From NCBI GenBank assembly GCA_005792355.1, contig SXSC01000021.1, forward strand, positions 1 to 50,446: a DNA stretch of 50,446 nt, read 5' to 3'. The notes beneath the pieces are model-generated. The model saw nothing but the letters and a program-made list of their open reading frames with translations, ran no database searches and had not been told where the DNA came from. How positions within the stretch are numbered: position 1 is the first letter of the stretch; every line of letters starts with the position of its first letter. The translations under genes were made by a program, and so were the position numbers. The DNA is from Opitutaceae bacterium. GTDB lineage: Bacteria; Verrucomicrobiota; Verrucomicrobiia; Opitutales; Opitutaceae. Shown here piece after piece: positions 38,629-47,852 of the stretch.

Positions 38629-39716
38629 GCTCGCCCGGCCGCGAGGCACTTTGGGAGCAGTTGCGCGGCGCCGGTCTGGTTGAGGGCGCTTTCCCCGATC
38701 GCGCTGCCGCCGGCTCGCCGTGGTTTGTGCGGGTGATGCTCGGTTGCGCGGGTTGGTTCGGCGCCGTGTTTCTTTTGGGAGCGGTCGGCGTGGGCCTTCA
38801 AGGAGTGTTCGGCGTCACGAGCGCCCTGCTCGTGCTTGGAGCAATCGCCTGCACCGTGGCGACCGTGATCTTCCGCGGCGCTCCGCGCAGCGCATTTCTG
38901 GCGCAGTTCGCCTTCGCGGTCAGCCTGGCCGGCCAGGCCTTGCTGCTTTTTGGATGGGTGAAATTATTCGAACGCACTGCAAGTGGCGTGGCCTTCGCCT
39001 TCGCGCTGCAACAGGCCCTGCTCTTCGTGCTCATGCCAAATCCCCTGCACCGCGTCTGGACCGCCTGGAGTGGCGCACATGCCGTGACGATCGTGCTGGC
39101 TGAACTGGGATGGCATCCCTTCGCCCCCGCAGTGGTGACCGCGGGATGCCTGGCCGTGTGGCTCCACGAGTTGGCGCAGCCGCGACGCGGCGGGCTTCTG
39201 CGCGCCGGCGGCTATGGCCTGGCCCTCGCCGCGGTGCAAGTGGCCGTCCAATACGGCGGAAAGTGGGATCACTGGCTCGCAAGGAACGATGGTCAGTCGG
39301 TGCCGGTGGGGGAGCTCGTCACCTGGGCCGGCGCTCTCGCCGGTGCTGCCGTCCTGCTCTGGCTGGTGCTGACGCTGTTGCGCCGCGCCGGTGTGCCGCC
39401 CGCCTCCGGGCCGGGAAAGATCGTGATCGTCGGGGCCACCATCCTCGCGCTGACGACAATCAAGGCACCCGGGTTGGCGCCGGCAGTGGCGGTTCTCCTC
39501 GTCGGCTTTGCCAACGGCAATCGCGTGCTGGTCGGCTTGGGCATCTTCGCGCTGCTCGGCTACCTCTCCGCCTTCTATTATTCACTCCAGGAAACGCTGC
39601 TGGTGAAGTCGGCGCTGCTGGCGAGCACGGGGGCCGCGCTGCTCCTGGTGCGGCTCCTCCTGCACCGCTGGTGGCCGACACCGGCAACGACCCAAGAGGA
39701 GAACCGCCATGCGTAG
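38625..39716 (+). CDS. DUF4401-domain membrane protein
   Basis: A 363-residue polytopic protein starting at GTG 38625 (SSPGREALWEQLRGAGLVEG), overlapping the DUF2157 stop. About ten hydrophobic segments follow, such as VMLGCAGWFGAVFLLGAVGV, FAFAVSLAGQALLLFGWVKL and ILALTTIKAPGLAPAVAVLL. The APG-APA-AVLLVGFANGNRVL segment and overall pattern match DUF4401. It belongs with the DUF2157 and GDYXXLXY genes on either side. A much longer in-frame ORF extends upstream from 37773, but it is antisense-like shadow over the DUF2157 gene and is rejected. Confidence 0.85.
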   Translation: MSSPGREALWEQLRGAGLVEGAFPDRAAAGSPWFVRVMLGCAGWFGAVFLLGAVGVGLQGVFGVTSALLVLGAIACTVATVIFRGAPRSAFLAQFAFAVSLAGQALLLFGWVKLFERTASGVAFAFALQQALLFVLMPNPLHRVWTAWSGAHAVTIVLAELGWHPFAPAVVTAGCLAVWLHELAQPRRGGLLRAGGYGLALAAVQVAVQYGGKWDHWLARNDGQSVPVGELVTWAGALAGAAVLLWLVLTLLRRAGVPPASGPGKIVIVGATILALTTIKAPGLAPAVAVLLVGFANGNRVLVGLGIFALLGYLSAFYYSLQETLLVKSALLASTGAALLLVRLLLHRWWPTPATTQEENRHA

Positions 39717-40203
39717 AACGGTTGCCCTCGTCGCCGGACTGTTGCTGCTCGCCGCGGTGAATTGGGGTATCATGCGGCGCGAAAGCCAGCTCGCCGGCGG
39801 CATCGCGGTCTTGCTCGAGCTCGCGCCCGTCGATCCGCGTTCCCTCATGCAGGGCGATTACATGGCGCTCCGGTTCAAGGTGGCCAACGAGATCCCCGGC
39901 CGCCATCTCAACCAGCAGACCGCGGATGGCCGGATCATCGTCCGCTTGGACGAGCGCGGCGTCGGACGATTCCTCCGGCGCGATGACGGCAGCGCGCTCA
40001 ATCCCGGCGAGATCGCGATGCGCTATCGCGTGCGCCACGGCACGGTGAAGTTCGCCACCAACGCTTATTTCTTTCAGGAAGGGACCGCCGGAGCGTTTGA
40101 AGCCGCGCGTTACGGCGAGTTTCGCGCCGCACCCTCCGGCGACCTCCTGCTCGCCAATCTCCGCGGTGCCAACCTCGAACGCCTCGGCCCGCCAGTCCGC
40201 TGA
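39709..40203 (+). CDS. GDYXXLXY-domain protein
   Basis: A 164-residue protein with an N-terminal hydrophobic anchor (TVALVAGLLLLAAVNWGIM) and the family motif GDYMALRF in VDPRSLMQGDYMALRFKVAN. The rest is a small beta-rich extracytoplasmic domain. The start overlaps the DUF4401 stop by eight bases. This is the third member of the DUF2157-DUF4401-GDYXXLXY set; the motif is thought to be exposed at the membrane surface. No activity is known. Confidence 0.88.
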   Translation: MRRTVALVAGLLLLAAVNWGIMRRESQLAGGIAVLLELAPVDPRSLMQGDYMALRFKVANEIPGRHLNQQTADGRIIVRLDERGVGRFLRRDDGSALNPGEIAMRYRVRHGTVKFATNAYFFQEGTAGAFEAARYGEFRAAPSGDLLLANLRGANLERLGPPVR

Positions 40204-40326
40204 AAAGATTCGCTCTGAGCTCTCGACTCAATGGGCGGGCTCAGCGAGCGCAACTGCAAGCAGGCGACGATCGATAGGCCGTCGCGCACCGGCGCGCGGG
40301 GCGCGTCTCCAGCTTGACGGTCAACA

Positions 40327-40905
40327 GTGACGTTTCGGAGGGCGCCGATTCGTCTGGTCGCGCTGAACTGGCGGCTGGCGCTGACGGCGATGGCCATCCT
40401 CCCCGGCGCGATGTTGCTGAGTTTTGTCTTCGCGCGGCGCGTCCGGCCGATTTACCGCTCGATCCGCAAGGACGCGGAGCTGGTCGATGGACGCGTGGGC
40501 GAAACGTTCTCCGGCATCCGCGTGGTGCGGGCGTTTGTCCGCGAGTTGCTGGAGCTGCGCGACTACCTGGGCGGGCGCCACACGATTCTGCGCAAGGAGA
40601 TGTTTGCGCAACGCCGCGAGCTCGTCTTGTGGACCTCGTGGGGACTGCTCGTTTCGGCGGTCAACGTCATCATCATCTGGTATGGCGGCGTGCTGAACAT
40701 CGCCGGCCGCGCCTCAATCGGCGACATCATGGCGTTTCAGTGGTACACGTTCTTGCTGCTGAATCCGGTCTGGAATCTCGTCAACTCCTTCTCCGAGCTG
40801 CAGCGTTCGCTCGCGGCGATGGAACGCGTGTTCGAAGTGCTGGGCCTGGCGCCCGACAAGCCCGACCGGCCCGTCGTGCGCGAGCTGCGCTTCGAGAACG
40901 TGTCG
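40327..40905 (+). pseudogene. ABC exporter fragment (transmembrane domain only)
   Basis: The frame reads RLVALNWRLALTAMAILPGA, FARRVRPIYRSIRKDAELVD, RVGETFSGIRVVRAFVRELL and FNNPVWNLVNSF-like segments of the ABC exporter membrane domain, second half. It ends near ELRFENVS, exactly where the nucleotide-binding domain should begin, but no Walker A or signature motif follows; the next residues (SARWNRTGRTGMNSC) are unrelated. The N-terminal helices are missing too. Both ends of an MsbA/LmrA-like gene were lost. Confidence 0.7.
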
Positions 40906-41101
40906 TCCGCCAGATGGAATCGCACCGGCAGGACGGGGATGAATTCCTGCGGTGAGGGGAGCCGCCGGCCGCAGCCGGTCCATCGGAGGTCCGCCGGGCG
41001 GAGTCATGCTGCGCGCGGTTGGATCCGGTAGGCGAACCAGGCGATCGCCGCGCCCCGACTCCGGTATCGACCGCGACGCCTCGGCGGCCATGCTCCCTCC
41101 C

Positions 41102-42760
41102 ATGCAACTCCCCCGGTCACTGCAATGCCTGGTCGCGTTCGCACTCTGGCTCTGGGCCCTGGGTGGCTCCGCGCTCGCGGCCGCGCCCGCGGCCAAACCC
41201 AACATCCTGATCATCCTCGCCGACGATCTCGGCTACTCCGATCTCGGCTGCTACGGCGGGGAGATCGCCACGCCGCATCTCGACGGTCTGGCGCACGGCG
41301 GGCTCCGCTTCACTCAATTCTACAACACCGCCCGCTGCTGGCCTTCCCGCGCCGCGGTGATGACGGGCTACTACGCCCAGCAGGTCCGTCGCGACGTCGT
41401 GCCGGGCATCGCGAGCGGCGGCGGCAATCGCGGCGTGCGGCCGGGTTGGGCCCCGCTCCTGCCGGAGTTTCTGCGGCCCGCCGGCTATCGCAACTATCAC
41501 GCGGGCAAGTGGCACATCGACGGCAAACCCCTCGGCAACGGTTTCGATCACAGCTTTGAAATCGGCGGCGGCCAGAGCAATTTCTTCCGGGCCCCCGGCA
41601 ACACCGACGACGGCGTGCCGAATGCGCAGACGCCGGACTACTACCTCACGACGGCCACGGCCGATGCCGCCGTCAAATACCTCCGGGAACACGCGGCCAG
41701 GTTCAGCGGCCAGCCGTTCTTCCATTATCTGTGCTTCACGGCCCCGCATTTCCCCTTGCACGCCCCGGCCGCCGACATCGCGAAATACCGCGACACCTAT
41801 GGCCAGGGTTGGAACGCCATCGCGGAGGCCCGCCACGCGCGGCAGCGGCAGATCGGCCTCGTCACCCACGCGCTGCCGGCGATGGAGCGGGAGATCGGCC
41901 CTCCGTATCCGTTTCCCGACGACATCGTCAAACTCGGCCCCGACGAGGTCAACCGGCCCGTGCCGTGGAGCGAGCTGAACGCGGCGCAGCGGAAATTCCA
42001 GGCGGCCAAGATGGCGATTCACGCCGCGATGGTGGACCGGATGGATCAGGAGATCGGCCGGGTAATCGCGCAGCTCAAGGCGATGGGTGCCTTGGAAAAC
42101 ACGCTAATCCTCTTTGCCTCGGACAACGGGGCGAGCGCCGAGATGATGGTGCGCGGCGAGGGCCACGATCCGGCGGCGCCGATGGGTTCGGCCAAGTCGT
42201 TTCTCTGTCTTGGCCCCGGTTGGTCGAGTGCGGCGAACACGCCGTTCCGCCGCCACAAGACCTGGGTGCATGAGGGCGGCATCGCGACGCAGCTGATCGC
42301 GCACTGGCCGGCGGGCATCAAGGCGCGCGGCGACTTGCGCCACACTCCGGCGCATCTCGTCGACATTCTCCCGACCGTGCTCGAGCTCACGGGCACGCCC
42401 TGGCCCGCGGCGATCAAGGGCCACGTGGTCCCTCCCGCCCCGGGCCGCAGCCTGGTGCCGGCGCTGGCGAAGGATGTCACGGTCCCGCGCGACTTCCTCT
42501 GGTGGGAGCACGAGGGCAACCGCGCGATCCGCGACGGCGGCTGGAAACTCGTCGCGCTCAAGGGCGGAGACTGGGAGCTGTACGATTTGGCGACCGACCG
42601 CGGTGAATCCCGCAACCTCGCGGCGAAAAATCCATCGAAGGTGCGCGAACTCGAGGCGACGTGGATGAATCACCTGGCGGAGACGAGGAAGCTCGCGCTC
42701 TCCGATCCGCCCCCCGGCGACGCCGCGCCGAAGAAGGGCAAGCGCGCGAAGCAGGAGTGA
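41102..42760 (+). CDS. Arylsulfatase (S1 family)
   Basis: A 552-residue exported sulfatase with a signal peptide (MQLPRSLQCLVAFALWLWAL then GGSALAAAPA). ILIILADDLGYSDLGCYGGE has the metal Asp pair, NTARCWPSRAAVMTGYYA the C-x-P-S-R formylglycine motif, YHAGKWHIDG the GKWH-type Lys/His, and LFASDNGASAEM the second metal Asp-Asn. HGYYAQQVRRDVVPGIASGG-like inserts are common in this group. The end is basic (PKKGKRAKQE). ATG 41102 is chosen over ATG 41090. It likely acts on a sulfated polysaccharide, independently of the other sulfatase at 31520. Confidence 0.9.
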   Translation: MQLPRSLQCLVAFALWLWALGGSALAAAPAAKPNILIILADDLGYSDLGCYGGEIATPHLDGLAHGGLRFTQFYNTARCWPSRAAVMTGYYAQQVRRDVVPGIASGGGNRGVRPGWAPLLPEFLRPAGYRNYHAGKWHIDGKPLGNGFDHSFEIGGGQSNFFRAPGNTDDGVPNAQTPDYYLTTATADAAVKYLREHAARFSGQPFFHYLCFTAPHFPLHAPAADIAKYRDTYGQGWNAIAEARHARQRQIGLVTHALPAMEREIGPPYPFPDDIVKLGPDEVNRPVPWSELNAAQRKFQAAKMAIHAAMVDRMDQEIGRVIAQLKAMGALENTLILFASDNGASAEMMVRGEGHDPAAPMGSAKSFLCLGPGWSSAANTPFRRHKTWVHEGGIATQLIAHWPAGIKARGDLRHTPAHLVDILPTVLELTGTPWPAAIKGHVVPPAPGRSLVPALAKDVTVPRDFLWWEHEGNRAIRDGGWKLVALKGGDWELYDLATDRGESRNLAAKNPSKVRELEATWMNHLAETRKLALSDPPPGDAAPKKGKRAKQE

Positions 42761-42810
42761 TATCAGCAGCTGGTGATATTCTGACCATGCCGAGGTGATG
42801 CTTGGTTTAG

Positions 42811-42890
42811 GCCTCCCGCAGATTCAGCAGGACCGCAGATGGTCTGCTTTCCGACTTAGAATCTGTGGCCTTTCTGAATCTGTGGGAGGC
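42811..42890. repeat. 80-bp palindromic element, copy 1 (GCCTCCCGCAGATTCAG family)
   Basis: GCCTCCCGCAGATTCAG at the left and CTGAATCTGTGGGAGGC at the right are imperfect reverse complements. The interior GACCGCAGATGG and ATCTGTGGCC pair partly. The same element occurs in opposite orientation at 47292-47369, with most positions identical. Confidence 0.85.
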
Positions 42891-42976
42891 CCTTAATATT
42901 GGTAGGTGGCAAGGCTGCTCGTATTATCGAGAAGACAACCGACGGGATGACGATCACTTGTACCATTGTCCCGTGA

Positions 42977-44170
42977 TTATTGGACGTCTCCGATCCCGGA
43001 GGGCGCTGCTTTGTCAGCGCCGAGTGCAGTCAATCGCACCGTCAGCGATTCATAGCCGTTCACCCGCTCATAGCGCGCCTCGTGCTCGACGTGTTCACGG
43101 GCCTCCAGCACGGAGATCCGCGCCACGCGTTCGACGATGGCTTGCAGCAGACTGCGGACGATCAGGCGCGCGTGGGGCGCGCCGAGGCAGAGGTGCGGCC
43201 CGAAGCCGAACGAAAGGTGCGGGTTCGGTTTGCGATCGAGGCGGACTTCGTCGGGCGCATCGAACACGGTCTCGTCGAAATTCGCCGCCGCCCAGCCGAG
43301 CGACACGCGGCCGCCGGGCGGCACGTTGACGCCGTGGACCTCGGTTTCCGCCGGGCACACGCGGCCAATGTGGGTCAACGGCATGAAAAATCGGAAGAAC
43401 TCCTCGCTCGCGTGCACAATGCGCTTCGGGTCCTGCCGCAGATAGTCGAGCGCGTGCGGATTTTTTCCGAGGTAGGCGATGACGGACGAAATGCTGTGGA
43501 TGATCGTGTCGCGGCCGCCGGCAAACGTGAGGTTGCCAAAGCCCATCATCTCCTCGCGGGTCAGCGGGCGGCCGCGATAGCGGGCCTGCGCGAGCGCGCT
43601 GAAAAAATCTTCGCCGGGGGCGGCTTCGGCCCGGTTGAACCGGTCCTGCAGGTAATCTTCGAGTACCGTGCCCTTCTTAAACTCGCCGCCGTCGACCTTG
43701 AAGACGTGAATGCCCCAGCCGATCCAGGTGCCGGCCTCGGACTCGGGGACGTTGAGCAAATAGGTGAGGGCCCGCGACTGCACTGGCAGCGCGAAGTCGT
43801 TCACGATCTCGATCGATTCCCGGCCCAGCGCGTCGCCGATTTTTTCCGCGATCAAGCCCTCCACCCGGGTGATCACGTCGGCTTGTTTGGCGCGCTGGAA
43901 AAACGGTTCGACGATGGCGCGATAGTCCGTGTGTTCCGGCGGGTTTGTCTCGATGGGCAGCTGGCGCATCGAGCGGACCTCCTCCTCGGAGGGAATCGGC
44001 ACGCGGAACGGTGCGTTCGAGCTGAACGTCTTCCAGTCCCTCGCGGCTTCGCGCACGTCGGCATGCCGCAGGATCATCGGCAGGGTTTCGCCCTGGAACG
44101 GGCACTGGAGCACGCCGTCGCGCTGGCGAGCGGCGCGAAACGGGTCGCGGGGGTTCGGGGTATCGGCCAT
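42977..44170 (-). CDS. Cytochrome P450
   Basis: A 397-residue soluble P450. The haem motif FGFGPHLCLGAPHAR has the axial Cys328, the I-helix LTFAGGRDTIIHSI carries the oxygen-activating Thr, and SEEFFRFFMP is the E-x-x-R region. It has no membrane anchor, and the bacterial length (~400) is normal. No ferredoxin or reductase gene is adjacent, so electron partners lie elsewhere. The substrate is unknown. It is convergent with the sulfatase; the 216 bases between them hold a palindrome. Confidence 0.9.
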   Translation of the reverse strand: MADTPNPRDPFRAARQRDGVLQCPFQGETLPMILRHADVREAARDWKTFSSNAPFRVPIPSEEEVRSMRQLPIETNPPEHTDYRAIVEPFFQRAKQADVITRVEGLIAEKIGDALGRESIEIVNDFALPVQSRALTYLLNVPESEAGTWIGWGIHVFKVDGGEFKKGTVLEDYLQDRFNRAEAAPGEDFFSALAQARYRGRPLTREEMMGFGNLTFAGGRDTIIHSISSVIAYLGKNPHALDYLRQDPKRIVHASEEFFRFFMPLTHIGRVCPAETEVHGVNVPPGGRVSLGWAAANFDETVFDAPDEVRLDRKPNPHLSFGFGPHLCLGAPHARLIVRSLLQAIVERVARISVLEAREHVEHEARYERVNGYESLTVRLTALGADKAAPSGIGDVQ

Positions 44171-44299
44171 CGCGGGAATGTCGGCGGTCGCGCGCGGCGC
44201 TTCAAGAAAACAGCAGGGAAATTTCGCCCCGGTAACAAGGTAGAGCTGCGTTTGCCGCGGGGTGGCAAAACGGTCGGCGAGCGTTCACTTTCCAGGGCG

Positions 44300-47089
44300 T
44301 TACCCGGCGGCTTTTTCGAGCACGGCGCTCAGCCCTGCGACAATTTCCGCCGACGCCACGGTCGCGCCTTCCGCGAGTGGGCGTAATTTCGCAGCGGCTT
44401 CGGCCCAGCGATAACTGAGCGGTGGCGCCAACGCCGCGCCCAGGGTCGCGGGCATTTCGGCTGAACGCTCCTCCACGGCGAAAGCGCAGCCGGCCAGACG
44501 CGCCGCTGCTTGGAGCGCCGCCACGGCTTCCTCCGCGAGATCCTCGGCGAGGAGGATTTTCGCGAGTTTGAGTTTCTTCGCGGCCTGGCGGCGAAAATCG
44601 GCGGCGCGCGCCTTTTCCTCGTCGGTGAGCGGCGCCACGGCGGTTGCCCCGGCCGGGTGCAGGTGCCGCGTCGCCCGCACGCAGGAGCGGATGATGCCCG
44701 CCGCCTCGAGCCGCTCCAGCGCCTGCACCGTCGCGCGATCCAGTACTTCGAGACGCACCGGCCCGGACGGAGCATCACCCGAAAAAAGTGCGGCATGCAA
44801 CTCCGCCAGCCGCGGTTGCCAGGCCTCGGCATCGCGATCGACCGTCACCACCACCACGCGCGGCGCGTCGGCGTCAGGGTAGCGCTCCTGGCAGGCGACG
44901 AGGCGCGAGCCGAGGAGCGCGGCGGCCCGGAGCGAGAACGCTGCTCCCGGGTCCGCGGGCGGTGCTGGTTTCGCCACGGGCGCGGGCGCGGCGGTTGGCG
45001 CGCCGGCGAGGGTCTGCTCGAGGCGCTGCAGAAAACTCTGGCCGCCGGGGCGCAGCGGCACTTCGTCAAGATCGCCCTGGAGATCGAGCACGCCGTCCGC
45101 GAGCGTGCGCTTGGCAGCGAGCGTCGCCAGCATGCGGTGCTCGATGGTGTTGGTGGCGATCAGGTTGAGGACGGTGACGGCGTTCTTCTGATGTTTGCGC
45201 CAGGCGCGGGCGATGCGTTGCTCGAGCTTCGCGGGGTTCCACGGCAGATCGCAGTTGATGACGACGCTCGCGTTTTGGAGATTGAGCCCGACGCCGCCGG
45301 AGTCGGTGCTGAGAAATACGCGGCAATTGGGATCGTCCTTGAAGGCGCGGATCTCGGCCCGGCGCTGTTGTTGGGGCACGGAGCCGGTGTGCCAGGCGAA
45401 GCCGAGTCCGTGCCGCTTGCACAACTCGCGGACGAGTTCGAGCATGCGCACCCATTCGGAGAAGATGATGACCTTCACGTCCGGCGCAGAAAACACTTCA
45501 TCGAAAATCCGGTCGAGCTCGTCGAGTTTCGGGCAGGTGCGATCCTCACCGCCAAGAATGTACGGCGTGTCGCAGAGCATCCGCATGGTGCCGAGTTCAC
45601 GCAGGAGTCGTTGCTGCTCCGGCGGCGACAGCGGCCGGCGCTTGGCGATTTGCACAAGCTTGGCGACGACTTGCTCGTGGGACGCGTAGTCCTGCCGCTG
45701 CGTCGGGCTCAGCTCGATGAACAGGTTGCGGTCGGTGCGGCTGGGGAGCTCCGTCTCGACGTCGGACTTGCGCCGGCGCAGCAGGTAGGGGCGGATGCGT
45801 TCGTGGACTTTCTGCAACTGCAGGTACGCCTCGGGCCGGCCGCGGTCGTCGAGCCGGTAGAACTCGCGGTTGAAGCGGAAGAGCGGCCCGAAGATCCGCG
45901 GGTCGAGGAAGGACACGAGCGAGTACAGATCATCGAGGCGGTTTTCGATCGGTGTGCCGGTGAGGACGAAGGCGTAGCGGCTGCGCAGGCGCTTGATGGC
46001 CTGGGCGGTCTTGGCGGCCCAGTTCTTGATGCGCTGGGCTTCGTCGAGGACGACGATGTCGGGGCGGAGGCGCGCGTTGACGTCGAGCCCGTCGGCGAGC
46101 ATCTGCTCGTAGTTGACGAGGGTGAAGAACGGCGGCTCCTCGTAGGCGCGCAGGCGTTGCGCTTTGTTGCCGTAGACAATTTGGTAGGGCAGCGCGGTGA
46201 AGCGGGCGATCTGTTCCTCCCATTCGGTCTTGAGCGACGCGGGCGTCACCACCAGGACGCGGCGGGCCTGACCGATGCGGTGCAGGAGGGCGCAGGCGGC
46301 GATGGCCTGGATGGTTTTGCCGAGGCCCATCTCATCCGCCAGCATCGCGCGGCCGGTGAAGGCGAGGTGCAGCATGCCCTCGCGTTGGTAGGGATAGAGC
46401 GGCACGAGCGTCTCATGCGCGGGGTATTCGCCGGCGTGCACCTTTTGTTCGTAGTCGCGGCGCAACTGGCGCTTCTCCTCAACGCGGCGCAGCGCTTCGA
46501 GCCACGGCGCGATGGTGACGGAGAGACGGACCAGAGAGGCCTCGGGGCCGAGGGCGGCGAGCGCGTGTTGGAATTCAGGAACGGACTCGACTGGCAGACG
46601 GCCTTCGGCATCGATCCACCGCCGGAGCGAGCGCGGGAGCGAGGGGAGGTTGCGTTCGACGAGGAGGGTCTGGCGCTCCGGGTCCGGCACGAGATCGAGG
46701 CGCGGCGATCCGCTCTGGCGGGCGGCGGTGCAGGCCTTGCGGAATTTGGCCTGCAACAGGAGCCGGACCGCCTCGACGTGCTTGCAGGTGCCGAGGCCGT
46801 TGATCTGAAAATCTGTGCAGGTGCAGCCGAATTGGCGCGTGGCGAGGTCGCGCACCTCGACCTCGTAGGTGACACCGCTGCGGGACTTGACCTCGAAATT
46901 GGAGAAGATGGGCTGCTGCGGATCGAGGTTGCGGATTGCCGGGGCCTCTTCGCGGGCGCGCAGGATGCGTCGGTTGATCTCGTCTGCGTCGGTCGTGCGC
47001 CAGTCGGTGGCGTGCGGGAGCTGGATGTCGGCGGGGGCGGCGGCGCGGCGGGATTTGGCCGGAGGAACGCCGGGAGCGGAGGAAGCCAT
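44300..47089 (-). CDS. SNF2-family DEAD/DEAH helicase with SWIM zinc finger
   Basis: A 929-residue helicase. Near the N-terminus CTCTDFQINGLGTCKH (Cys89, Cys91, Cys102, His104) is a SWIM C-x-C-xn-C-x-H zinc finger. The SNF2 core follows: YPYQREGMLHLAFTGRAMLA, DEMGLGKTIQ (Walker A 255-259), DEAQ (349-352), and in the second RecA lobe LSTDSGGVGLNLQNASVVIN and QRIARAWRKHQK (motifs V and VI). The last ~280 residues are less conserved. SWIM-SNF2 proteins are widespread in bacteria and likely remodel DNA-protein complexes or assist repair and RNA polymerase recycling (HepA-like). It stands alone and could also be a defence-associated helicase. Confidence 0.9.
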   Translation of the reverse strand: MASSAPGVPPAKSRRAAAPADIQLPHATDWRTTDADEINRRILRAREEAPAIRNLDPQQPIFSNFEVKSRSGVTYEVEVRDLATRQFGCTCTDFQINGLGTCKHVEAVRLLLQAKFRKACTAARQSGSPRLDLVPDPERQTLLVERNLPSLPRSLRRWIDAEGRLPVESVPEFQHALAALGPEASLVRLSVTIAPWLEALRRVEEKRQLRRDYEQKVHAGEYPAHETLVPLYPYQREGMLHLAFTGRAMLADEMGLGKTIQAIAACALLHRIGQARRVLVVTPASLKTEWEEQIARFTALPYQIVYGNKAQRLRAYEEPPFFTLVNYEQMLADGLDVNARLRPDIVVLDEAQRIKNWAAKTAQAIKRLRSRYAFVLTGTPIENRLDDLYSLVSFLDPRIFGPLFRFNREFYRLDDRGRPEAYLQLQKVHERIRPYLLRRRKSDVETELPSRTDRNLFIELSPTQRQDYASHEQVVAKLVQIAKRRPLSPPEQQRLLRELGTMRMLCDTPYILGGEDRTCPKLDELDRIFDEVFSAPDVKVIIFSEWVRMLELVRELCKRHGLGFAWHTGSVPQQQRRAEIRAFKDDPNCRVFLSTDSGGVGLNLQNASVVINCDLPWNPAKLEQRIARAWRKHQKNAVTVLNLIATNTIEHRMLATLAAKRTLADGVLDLQGDLDEVPLRPGGQSFLQRLEQTLAGAPTAAPAPVAKPAPPADPGAAFSLRAAALLGSRLVACQERYPDADAPRVVVVTVDRDAEAWQPRLAELHAALFSGDAPSGPVRLEVLDRATVQALERLEAAGIIRSCVRATRHLHPAGATAVAPLTDEEKARAADFRRQAAKKLKLAKILLAEDLAEEAVAALQAAARLAGCAFAVEERSAEMPATLGAALAPPLSYRWAEAAAKLRPLAEGATVASAEIVAGLSAVLEKAAG

Positions 47090-47291
47090 GCGGCAACTTC
47101 AGCGGGTTCGGGTGTGCGAGGTCGATATCATTCCTACGGGGGCGGAGGAGGTGTTACTAACCCGGCTATTTCGCACCACGGAATCCGCAGCCGAAGATTT
47201 CCTCGTGTTCTTGCCCGTACTCGCACCGTTCGATTGCGAGCACGAGAAACCACGATCATCAAATTGTCGCGAACGCGACCAAAATGCAGGA

Positions 47292-47369
47292 CCTCCCACA
47301 GATTCAGAAAGGCCACAGATGCTGAGTCGGAAGCCAGGCCATCTGCGGTCTCTCTGAATCTGCGGGAGA
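47292..47369. repeat. Palindromic element, copy 2 (inverted relative to copy 1)
   Basis: CCTCCCACAGATTCAGAAAG and TCTCTGAATCTGCGGGAGAT are its ends. Reverse-complemented, it reads CTCCCGCAGATTCAGAGAGA and aligns with 42811-42890 over nearly the whole length. The two copies bracket the P450 and helicase genes in inverted orientation. Confidence 0.85.
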
Positions 47370-47505
47370 TCTCGCCCGGAATTTTTTTCCTGCGGCAGGA
47401 GGCCGCCTTTTCGGCAGATGTCTCAAGCCGTTTCGACAAGGCCCCGAGCGGCGTCGAAGGGGAACCCTCCTCCGACGGCAAGCCAAAGAAAGGCAAACAA
47501 TCTAC

Positions 47506-47613
47506 ACCACGGATGGCACGGATCGGCACGGATAAAGTCAGTCTTCATCCGGGATTGATCCCTCCTCCGGCGGGCAAGCCGTGTAACATTTGCGCCTTTG
47601 GCGCATCCGTGGT
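47506..47613. repeat. Palindromic element with ACCACGGATG ends
   Basis: ACCACGGATG (47506-47515) and CATCCGTGGT (47604-47613) are perfect 10-base reverse complements; inside, GGCACGGATCGGCACGGAT repeats the theme. No ORF is credible in the 108 bases. Confidence 0.65.
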
Positions 47614-47852
47614 TGATTGCCTGGAGCGAAGCCCATCGGAAAATCGTCGTAGAAGTGCACGATTCGAACCGATGTAAGCACACGCGGACTGAGGCCGCGC
47701 GCGGAGCGCACGACCCACCTCGCAGGTACCGGGATCGTGTTTGGTTGCCCTGCGACTCCGCTCAGGGCCTTGAGCCCCTCGGCAGGCTCGGGGCCGTGAG
47801 CTTGTCGAAACGGCCTGCCGAAACGACGGTTGCCGCCGTGGCTACATCCGGG

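Larger units (their letters stand above)
47090..47852. other. Long repeat-rich intergenic region
   Basis: About 760 bases upstream of the helicase start and past the HAD gene stop. It holds the palindrome copy 2 (47292-47369) and another palindrome at 47506-47613. A GC-rich stretch around 47755-47825 repeats short motifs such as GCTCAGGGCCTTGAGCCC and GCTCGGGGCCGTGAGCTT. No credible gene is present. The helicase promoter should lie in 47096-47280. Confidence 0.5.

Noticed and set aside
42865..43329. Plus-strand frame over the palindrome and P450 3' end
   Set aside because: Starts in the repeat and is antisense to the P450; no protein-like features.
44510..47677. Plus-strand open frame of over 1000 codons
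   Set aside because: It is antisense to the SNF2 helicase, has no recognisable domain, and arises from the high GC content; the helicase motifs are unambiguous on the minus strand.
47641..47690. TTCGAACC-like string resembling a tRNA T-arm on the minus strand
   Set aside because: No acceptor stem, anticodon arm or D-arm can be drawn around it.
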